Part shown: positions 6,512 to 12,127 of the stretch, one piece after another
How the letters are laid out: each line of letters starts with the position of its first letter
Position numbering within the stretch: the first letter of the stretch is position 1
Source of the DNA: Campylobacter gracilis
Lineage (GTDB): Bacteria > Campylobacterota > Campylobacteria > Campylobacterales > Campylobacteraceae
DNA: 17,610 nucleotides
Reading direction: 5' to 3'
Assembly: GCF_018374135.1 (NCBI RefSeq)
Contig: NZ_JAHAFS010000022.1
Span: 1 to 17,610, forward strand
Position numbers and translations under genes: made by a program
Notes under the pieces: model-generated
Databases searched by the model: none
What the model saw: the letters and a program-made list of their open reading frames with translations, nothing else
Told to the model about the DNA's origin: nothing

Positions 6512-6907
6512 ATGAAAAAAGTACTAGCCTTTTTAGTTTTATGTTCTTGTTGTTTTTCTGCAAATAAACAAAGTTGCAATATAGCGTTGCAACAAATTTT
6601 AAGTTATGAAAAATATCCTATAAATCAGCAAAACATGATTATTATAAATGAACCTTTTTGCGATGAATATGGGAATCTGAACAGAGTAGTGATTTTGACA
6701 AATCTATTTCTAAATAATAGCAATATGAGTATTGAAGAATTAGAAAATCACATGGCTAATAATGCGAGTCTACAGTTTTGTAGGTTTTTAAATATGGGTG
6801 GATTTTTTGACTATATTAACAAGCACACTTCATTTTATAAAACCGAAGATGGAAAAAATATATTTGAATTATCTGTAAGCAAGGAAGGTTGTGCCAAATA
6901 TAGATAA
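6512..6907 (+). CDS. Small secreted Cys-containing protein or lipoprotein, unknown
   Basis: A 131-residue exported protein. The leader MKKVLAFLVLCSCCFSANK could be cut by signal peptidase I after Ala17, or at Cys13 if LCSC serves as an unusual lipobox. The mature part has four cysteines (22, 50, 90, 127), enough for two disulfides, and a C-terminal pattern LNMGGFFDYINKHTSFYKTE with a closing EGC. AGAGGAA precedes the ATG. It is the last gene of the cassette, 15 bases after its neighbour; no strong terminator follows, only a weak stem around 6927-6943. I do not recognise the family. Confidence 0.72.
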   Translation: MKKVLAFLVLCSCCFSANKQSCNIALQQILSYEKYPINQQNMIIINEPFCDEYGNLNRVVILTNLFLNNSNMSIEELENHMANNASLQFCRFLNMGGFFDYINKHTSFYKTEDGKNIFELSVSKEGCAKYR

Positions 6908-6945
6908 ATTTTAGGGTAAAAGTATCTCTAGAAGGTATAGAGAGG

Positions 6946-7650
6946 TCATTTAAACGCCGCAAAGCTCATAAAATTCGCCCATTTAAAGATACTCTCGACG
7001 CGCTTAAAGCCCGAGCTTAGCGCCAAGGCGCGGTTTTCCACCTCGGTGTAGGGTACGAGCACGTTTTCAAGCGCCTCTCGTTTTTGTGCGATCTCGTAGC
7101 GCGAGTAGCCCTGCGCGCGCTTGTAATCCTCGTAAATTTCGATCATCTGACGCGCGAGCGCAGGCTCTTCGTAGATGATCTTTTCGCTAAAGATCAAAAC
7201 CCCGCCCTCGCGCAATCCGTCGTAAATTTTACTCACGAGCGCGGTGCGGCGCGGCGGTCTGATGAACTGCAGGGTGTAGTTTAAAATCACGGCGTCGCAG
7301 TCCGCGAGGCTTGCATCCAGCACGTCCGATACGCTAAGATCGAGCTTCGCGCCGAACGCCGCAGCCTTGGCGCGGGCGTTTTGTATCATCGCCTCCGAGC
7401 TATCGATGCCGCACAGCCGCAGATCGGGGCGCAGCGCAAACAGCGCCAGCAGCGCAGTCGCAGTCGAGCAGCCAAGATCGATCACGCGGGCCTTTTGCGG
7501 CAGCATCCGCGCCAAAAGCTCGCTGCTAAGCCGCGTGCTAGCTTCATAAAACGGCACGCTGCGCCCGATCATATCATCAAAAACCGACGCGACGCTGGCG
7601 TCAAACTCAAACTGCTTTTTGATAGGCTCTTTAAAAATTTCGTCTTTCAT
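6946..7650 (-). CDS. cmoA: Carboxy-S-adenosyl-L-methionine synthase CmoA
   Basis: CmoA turns S-adenosylmethionine and prephenate into carboxy-SAM, which CmoB uses to make 5-oxyacetyluridine at the tRNA wobble base. The 234-residue length fits. Family marks: FEFDASVASVFDDMIGRSVPFY (14-35), the SAM loop VIDLGCSTATALL (56-68), GIDSSEAMI (81-89), EKIIYEE (156-162), QKREALENVL (189-198) and a C-terminal SGFKRVESIFKWANFMSFAAFK like the GF...F..NF.S..A.K of other CmoA proteins. AAGGAAACAG precedes the ATG. It stands alone, cut off from ribF by the 833-base gene-less stretch. CmoB is not in the window. Confidence 0.92.
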   Translation of the reverse strand: MKDEIFKEPIKKQFEFDASVASVFDDMIGRSVPFYEASTRLSSELLARMLPQKARVIDLGCSTATALLALFALRPDLRLCGIDSSEAMIQNARAKAAAFGAKLDLSVSDVLDASLADCDAVILNYTLQFIRPPRRTALVSKIYDGLREGGVLIFSEKIIYEEPALARQMIEIYEDYKRAQGYSRYEIAQKREALENVLVPYTEVENRALALSSGFKRVESIFKWANFMSFAAFK

Positions 7651-8483
7651 CTGTTTCCTTTTTTGGCTTTGCTATTTGCGCAGCGCCCGATTTATCGTCG
7701 CGAGCGAAATTTTGTCTCATGTCTGCGCGACGCCAGGTCTGCGGCCGCTACGCATAACATGCCCGTATTTGCTGTGCGCGGCAAAATGCTCAAATTTTAT
7801 CCGCGGCGCAAGGGTTTTTGGTTTTTGAAAGCGTGGCGTGCTATGGCTTGCGCCTAGCCCCCCCAGCTGCGATACGCTCGGTGCGCGATTAAATTTCACA
7901 TCTTGCTTGACAGGCCTTAAAATTCCGCGCCGTGCAAATACGTCCTTAAAATTCTACGCCGTATTTAGTGGGCTTAGAATTTCTCAGCATTAAATTTTAC
8001 GCCACCAAATCTCGCACTGCCAAAACAGCTCCTTTAAATTCTTTAATTACGAACTTAAACAAAAGCATAGCCAAAGCTCTATTGGTAGAATTTCGCGCCC
8101 ATTTTGCGATTTTACGCGCCGCAAAATGAGGCCGCTTGACAAAATCCAGCGTTTAGCTAGGTGCATAATTTAGCCGCTTGGCTCTTGCTCGGCAGCTCAG
8201 CCCTGCTAAATTTTAAAGCTTCGCAACGCAACTAAGATTTTTTATTGCCCTCAATTCTAGCGCAGCTTGCACTTGCCTCGTCTTACATAAGCCTAAGCCC
8301 AAGGTGCGTTAAAGGCCATATAGGCGGTGCACCAAGTATTCTCAGTGACAACGGGCGCACGACTTTTATACGGGACGACGCAGACGGCTCATTTAATGCG
8401 CCGTAGATGTGAAATGCAGACGGATGCATTAAATTCAAAGCGCACAGCCCGCAAATTTCATCTTTAAGCTTACAAGCCGTAGA
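7651..8483. repeat. Gene-less stretch with dispersed TTARAATTYYRCG words
   Basis: About 830 bases without a credible gene. RAATTY words number about 13, mostly between 7880 and 8110. Related copies begin at 7917, 7946, 7974 and 7990 (spacings 29, 28 and 16), several reading TTAAAATTCYRCGCCG. GCAGACGG recurs at 8380 and 8416, each followed by a related ATTTAATGC or GCATTAAAT word. A run of seven C's lies at 7858-7864. The longest open frames (60-158 codons) lack ribosome sites or family resemblance and look like by-products of GC-rich sequence. Confidence 0.6.
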
Positions 8484-9875
8484 TTAAAATTTGCGGCTTC
8501 GTAGTACCGCCTCCGCCTCCCTAGCGTCTTTTAAAATCTGCTCTTTAAGCCGCGCTAGATCGCTAAATTTGCGATTTTCGCGCAGGAACTTTATAAATTT
8601 CACGCAGGCAAATTTCGCGCCGCTGTTTTTGTCCGCAGCCTCTAAATTTTTATTTTCGGCGTCCAAGCTCTCGCTCGCCGCAAAATTCTGCGTAGAAATT
8701 TCTACTGAATTACGCGTAGAAATTTCATCTAAATTTTGCGCAGAATGTGCGACTTGCCTCCCGCAGCACGGCGCGTGATCTTGCGCGGAATTTAAACCCG
8801 CCTCAAAGCCCGCAAAGTTCCCTAAAATGTGCGTTTCAAGCGCAAAAGCCCCATCGGTGCTAAGGCGCTCTCCCACAAAACTCACGCTTTTGTAGTTTGT
8901 GCCGCACACGCTCGTGACGGTTGCGTAAACGCCGCTTTTTGGCATAAAATAGCCGCTCGCATCAAGATTTAGCGTCGCTACGAACTCCCGCGCCCCGCGC
9001 CCTTGACCGCGCACGATCCGCCCACAGATCTCGTAATCTCGCCCCAAAAGTTCCGCCGCCTCTTCGCACCGACCGTGCAATAAAAGCTCTTTGATCCTGC
9101 TTGAATGCACGCCACCGCCGCTTAAGCAAAACTCCCCTAAGACGCAGGTTTGCCCGCGAAATTCGCGTCTTAAAAATTCTATGTCCCACGCCCGATCACG
9201 CCCAAATCTAAAGTCCTCGCCGACGACAATTTTTTGTAAATTTATGAAATTCTGCCTTAAAAGTGCGATAAATTCGCCTCCGCTAAGGCTTTTAATAGCG
9301 CGTAGATCGCAATAAAAAATCTTTTTGTTCGTAAATGCCTGCCGTGACGCAAAAGGGGTTAGCTTCGTGCCACCACCTGCTAGGATTACGATTATTGCGC
9401 CGTGCTCGCCTAGACGCTCAAATAATTTTTGATGTCCAAGGTGCATGCCGTCGAAGTTACCGATCGCTACGGCGTGCACGTCATCGCGGTTTGCGCCTTG
9501 TAGCGTTGCGAAAATCTCGCCACGTGTGAACTGCTCGCTTAGGCGCGCGCGTAGTACTTCCGCACAAGCAGGAAGCATGCCCTGGGCTTGCGCGTCTACG
9601 CCATTGCCGCAAGTGTCGCCACAGGCCGTTTCGTTACTGCAAGCAGTGTCTGCTTCATCTGCGCGGTGCGCATCGTCGGTTTTATTTTCACTGAGCTCTT
9701 GTCTTGTACGTTTGATATTTTGAGATGAATTTTCTCCATTGCTTGCGGAATTTCGCTCCACAAAATTTTGCAAGTTGTAATTCTGTGCGATGGAATTTCG
9801 TTCCGTAGAATTTTGCTCTTTAAAATTCCGCAGCGAAGCCTCTGTATGGTCTTTACCTGATTTTTGATTAGCCAT
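8484..9875 (-). CDS. ribF: Bifunctional riboflavin kinase/FAD synthetase with extra low-complexity segments
   Basis: RibF phosphorylates riboflavin to FMN and adenylates FMN to FAD. The FAD synthetase half carries AIGNFDGMHLGHQKLF (137-152) with the nucleotide-binding His pair, VVGEDFRFGRDR (217-228) and VHSSRIKELL (256-265). The kinase half has YEICGRIVRGQGRGAREFVATLNL (281-304), GVYATV (315-320) and ETHILGNF (347-354). At 463 residues it is far longer than the usual 280-320. The excess is an N-terminal extension of about 108 residues with a pentapeptide repeat (16-45), and an insert of about 70 residues (353-424) before the final helix. The ATG at 9875 touches the preceding stop (TAATG), which favours the long form, but an internal start near Met100 cannot be excluded. 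Motifs look intact, so activity is likely kept. Confidence 0.9.
   Translation of the reverse strand: MANQKSGKDHTEASLRNFKEQNSTERNSIAQNYNLQNFVERNSASNGENSSQNIKRTRQELSENKTDDAHRADEADTACSNETACGDTCGNGVDAQAQGMLPACAEVLRARLSEQFTRGEIFATLQGANRDDVHAVAIGNFDGMHLGHQKLFERLGEHGAIIVILAGGGTKLTPFASRQAFTNKKIFYCDLRAIKSLSGGEFIALLRQNFINLQKIVVGEDFRFGRDRAWDIEFLRREFRGQTCVLGEFCLSGGGVHSSRIKELLLHGRCEEAAELLGRDYEICGRIVRGQGRGAREFVATLNLDASGYFMPKSGVYATVTSVCGTNYKSVSFVGERLSTDGAFALETHILGNFAGFEAGLNSAQDHAPCCGRQVAHSAQNLDEISTRNSVEISTQNFAASESLDAENKNLEAADKNSGAKFACVKFIKFLRENRKFSDLARLKEQILKDAREAEAVLRSRKF
8681..8731 (-). repeat. 24-bp tandem duplication in the RibF C-terminal insert
   Basis: GCGTAGAAATTTC occurs exactly at 8690-8702 and 8714-8726, a period of 24 bases, with partly matching sequence between. 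In the protein this gives EISTRNSV followed by EISTQNFA (residues 384-399). The unit is a multiple of three, so the frame is kept, and each copy carries an RAATTY site. Confidence 0.75.
9741..9830 (-). repeat. 15-bp x 6 tandem repeat coding (R/Q)N(F/S/Y)xx in RibF
   Basis: Residues 16-45 of RibF read RNFKE, QNSTE, RNSIA, QNYNL, QNFVE, RNSAS: six pentapeptides with Asn always second. The coding units follow C-R-R/A-A-A-T-T-Y, and nearly every unit holds an RAATTY word. This is the same word family as in the gene-less stretches, here in exact register with the reading frame. Confidence 0.85.
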
Positions 9876-10387
9876 TACTTCTGCTTTGTCCAGACGATTT
9901 TTTTGGTGTCGTAGCCGCTGTGCTTCGCCTTTTTTAGATAGAGGATGCGGATCGGCTCGGGCAGGGTTTTGGTGCGCGAGAGGATATACAGCTCGCTCGT
10001 ATCGGCGCCGAAGATCAGGGCGTAGCGATAGTCGCCGTCCACCTGCGCCACGCGGTAGAGGGAGTCGGAAATCAGACCTTTTTGATAGAGCAGACCTACG
10101 CTTTTATCGCCCGCAAACTCCAACACGTGCTGCTCGTTTTCGATTTTGCCAGAGCTTGTTTTAGCGGTTTTTAGAAGATTGATCGTAGAATTTTTATCGA
10201 CGAAGCACTCGTACGCGGTGTTTTGCAGCTCGCTACCGCCCTTTATACGGGCGATCTCATACCAGCCGCCGCTAAATTTAGCGATGTCGAAGTTTTTTAC
10301 CAGCGGCGCTTTCGGGCTTAGGCTTTTGGCGCATGAGCCCAAAAATAGCGCGCAAAACGCCAATATAATTAAGTTTTTAAATTTCAT
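9875..10387 (-). CDS. blc: Lipocalin-family outer-membrane lipoprotein (Blc-like)
   Basis: A 170-residue bacterial lipocalin, a beta-barrel that binds lipids or other hydrophobic ligands, probably tethered to the outer membrane. The leader MKFKNLIILAFCALFLGSC ends in a good lipobox (LGSC, lipidated Cys19). The lipocalin signature FSGGWYEIARI lies at 38-48 (GxWYEIAR), and the C-terminus SGYDTKKIVWTKQ matches the Blc end. Length is normal. Its start lies 11 bases inside the tlyA end and its stop touches the ribF start, so it is embedded in the operon although its job, perhaps membrane maintenance under stress, is unrelated to its neighbours. The ligand is unknown. Confidence 0.88.
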   Translation of the reverse strand: MKFKNLIILAFCALFLGSCAKSLSPKAPLVKNFDIAKFSGGWYEIARIKGGSELQNTAYECFVDKNSTINLLKTAKTSSGKIENEQHVLEFAGDKSVGLLYQKGLISDSLYRVAQVDGDYRYALIFGADTSELYILSRTKTLPEPIRILYLKKAKHSGYDTKKIVWTKQK

Positions 10388-11561
10388 CGCTCATCCTTTT
10401 TAGAAGATAGAAAAATTCCCTATTTCCCTCTTTGCCCGTGATTTTGCAGGCGCTAGCGTGCAGCACAGCAAGCCCCAGCTCGGCGCATAGCCGCTTAAAT
10501 TTCGCTCGCGCGGCACACACCGCTTTTTCGTCCTTGAGCACGCCTTTTTTATTTCGCTTGATCTCCGCGCCCACCTCGAATTGCGGCTTAAATAGCACGA
10601 TGAGAGCGTTTTTTGCGAGGCTAGCGAGACTTTTTAAGATCAAATTTAGCGAGATGAAGCTCACGTCGCAGGTGATGAGATCAAATTTTTTCTCGCTTGC
10701 AAACTCCCTGATGTCGGTCTTTTCGCGCACGATCACGCGAGGGTTGTGCCGCAAAATTTCGCTTAGCTGCGAGCTGCCGACGTCAAGCGCGGTCACGCTC
10801 TTTGCGCCGCGCTGCAGTAAAATCTGCACGAATCCGCCCGTGCTGCTGCCTACGTCCAAAACATCGGCTCCCGCTAAATTTAAAATATCTTTTTGCGAGG
10901 GCTTTGTTTGTACCAGCTCCGCGCTGCTTTCTCTGCGGCACGTGCCCGCCTTGCCGCCCGATTTGGAGGCTTTCGCCGCATTTAAAATCTCTGTCGTCTC
11001 GGCGCCTGCGCTCGTCTGTAAAAATTTCACCGTTTGCTTGCTTGTACCGGTTTGTGAAAGCTCCGCCGTCTCGGCGCTAGTTTTTGCGGTACGGATCGCC
11101 TCGGTAGTCGCTTTGGAGCCCTTTATCGTCGCGGCAGCCGCGCTTGGAATTTTATCAGCCTCGTTCGCGCTCAAAATTTTATTCGTAGCCGCAAAATCTG
11201 CACTTGAAATTTGCGTCGTTACCTCGCCCACTCTTTGCGTCGCTGCCGCTTTGCTATCCGCGCTCTTTGCGCCGCTGCACGGTTTTGAAATTTCTGCCGC
11301 CGAGTTAGGCAAATTTGCGCCGCAGCTTGCTAAAAGCCCGTTTTCGGCGAGCTCGTCCAGAAAGCCCGCAAGCTTGAGTGCGCCCCTACTTACGTAAATT
11401 TGATCAATCGCGCTGATTTCGCCACTCTGCTCGGGCGCGATCTGCACAGAGGGCCTGTTTTGCACGGCGCCACGCAGCAAAATTTTATCCTGCTTTATCA
11501 GCGCGGCAGCCTGATTTCTGCTGATTTTAAGCGTATTTGCGACGAGCAGATCGAATCTCAT
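10377..11561 (-). CDS. tlyA: TlyA-family rRNA 2'-O-methyltransferase with a large internal insert
   Basis: TlyA methylates cytidine 2'-OH in 16S and/or 23S rRNA; loss in other bacteria affects capreomycin sensitivity and ribosome assembly. The N-terminal S4 RNA-binding domain spans about 1-65 (MRFDLLVANTLKISRNQAA to YVSRGALKLAGFLDEL at 56-71). The methyltransferase domain starts near 225: VLDVGSSTGGFVQILLQRGA (234-253), ALDVGSSQL (258-266), CDVSFISLN (298-306), LFKPQFEVG (323-331), and ends GKEGNREFFYLLKR (376-389). The total is 394 residues against the usual 240-270. Between the domains lie about 150 residues rich in Ala, Ser, Thr and Lys with no fold I can see. The start overlaps the preceding ORF as ATGA, with GGAG upstream. 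Enzymatic motifs look intact. Confidence 0.9.
   Translation of the reverse strand: MRFDLLVANTLKISRNQAAALIKQDKILLRGAVQNRPSVQIAPEQSGEISAIDQIYVSRGALKLAGFLDELAENGLLASCGANLPNSAAEISKPCSGAKSADSKAAATQRVGEVTTQISSADFAATNKILSANEADKIPSAAAATIKGSKATTEAIRTAKTSAETAELSQTGTSKQTVKFLQTSAGAETTEILNAAKASKSGGKAGTCRRESSAELVQTKPSQKDILNLAGADVLDVGSSTGGFVQILLQRGAKSVTALDVGSSQLSEILRHNPRVIVREKTDIREFASEKKFDLITCDVSFISLNLILKSLASLAKNALIVLFKPQFEVGAEIKRNKKGVLKDEKAVCAARAKFKRLCAELGLAVLHASACKITGKEGNREFFYLLKRMSDEI
10890..11339 (-). other. Low-complexity in-frame insert in tlyA
   Basis: Residues about 75-224 separate the S4 and methyltransferase domains. They are dominated by Ala, Ser, Thr, Lys and Glu. Repeated pieces are visible: NKILSANEA then DKIPSAAAA (9-residue period), and scattered AxTxE/AKTS motifs. 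The DNA contains several AAATTY words. The edges are judged only by where recognisable TlyA sequence stops. Confidence 0.7.
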
Positions 11562-12127
11562 TTTATCTTTTCTCCGCGCGGCGATGAAATTTTAAAGCTT
11601 ACGCAGCTTTTGTGCGAGCTTGAGTTTGAAATTTTATCGCGCATAGCAAAGTCGCGTGCAGCAGCGCTGCAAGGCTCAAATTTTAGCCCGCGCCGTGCTG
11701 CAAATTTAGCCATACTGCGCGTTGCAGGTTTCTGCTCGCCGTGCGTTGCAAATTTTATCTTGCCGCTAGCGAAAATTTTAAAATTTTTCCTATTGGCACA
11801 GTGTTTTAGCGCCGCAAAATTTGAGATATTCTTGCTTACAGCCGCATCTATGGGCATCGTGCGCGCCGTCTTGGCGCCGCGGCAAGTATAGCCCGCGTGC
11901 CTCGCAGAAACCGCCTCTCGGTCTGCCGTTTTTACGCACGCCTTAGAGCCCAGCGATCTTACATCGACCGCTCGATTTATTGCTTTTGCCACTTGCTCGT
12001 GCGCCATAAAATTTTTAAAATTCTCGCGCCTTGTAAAAGATATAAGCGCCGCAGGGCGGAAGCCGCTTTTAAAATTTAATCCCACGCCGTTTGCGTGCAG
12101 GTTTGGCACCAAGCAAAAATTCTTCAC
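11558..12127 (-). CDS. Unknown basic ORF filling the gap between ligA and tlyA
   Basis: A 189-codon frame fits exactly between its neighbours. Its GTG start overlaps the ligA stop (GTGA) with GGAG 8 bases upstream, and its TGA overlaps the tlyA start (ATGA). That geometry argues for translation. The protein argues against an old, conserved function: it is basic, rich in Lys, Ala, Ser and Arg, without signal peptide, membrane helix or motif I know, and RAATTY words are about three times denser than in ligA. It may be spacer-like repeat DNA that acquired an open frame and serves mainly to pass ribosomes on to tlyA, or a fast-changing real protein. I cannot decide between these. Confidence 0.5.
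   Translation of the reverse strand: MKNFCLVPNLHANGVGLNFKSGFRPAALISFTRRENFKNFMAHEQVAKAINRAVDVRSLGSKACVKTADREAVSARHAGYTCRGAKTARTMPIDAAVSKNISNFAALKHCANRKNFKIFASGKIKFATHGEQKPATRSMAKFAARRGLKFEPCSAAARDFAMRDKISNSSSHKSCVSFKISSPRGEKIK

Noticed and set aside
6927..6943. CTCTA / TAGAG stem after the last cassette gene as a terminator
   Set aside because: Only five base pairs and no T run follow it.
7381..7899. Plus-strand frame of 158 codons and minus-strand frame of 60 codons next to cmoA
   Set aside because: The long frame lies partly antisense to cmoA and reads as Arg/Ala-rich shadow sequence; the short one has no ribosome site or recognisable motif.
8449..8496. Inverted repeat CCGCAAATTT / AAATTTGCGG near the ribF stop as a terminator
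   Set aside because: The stem would have a 28-base loop and no T tract on the side where ribF transcription ends; it is better explained as two inverted copies of the repeat word.
10432..11397. Plus-strand frame of 321 codons opposite tlyA
   Set aside because: It is antisense to a clearly recognised gene, and its Ala/Ser/Phe-rich product is what the complement of the tlyA insert would give.
11400..11891. Plus-strand frame of 163 codons opposite the ligA-tlyA gap ORF
   Set aside because: No ribosome site and no motif; the minus-strand frame has overlapping start and stop contacts with both neighbours, which is the stronger evidence.
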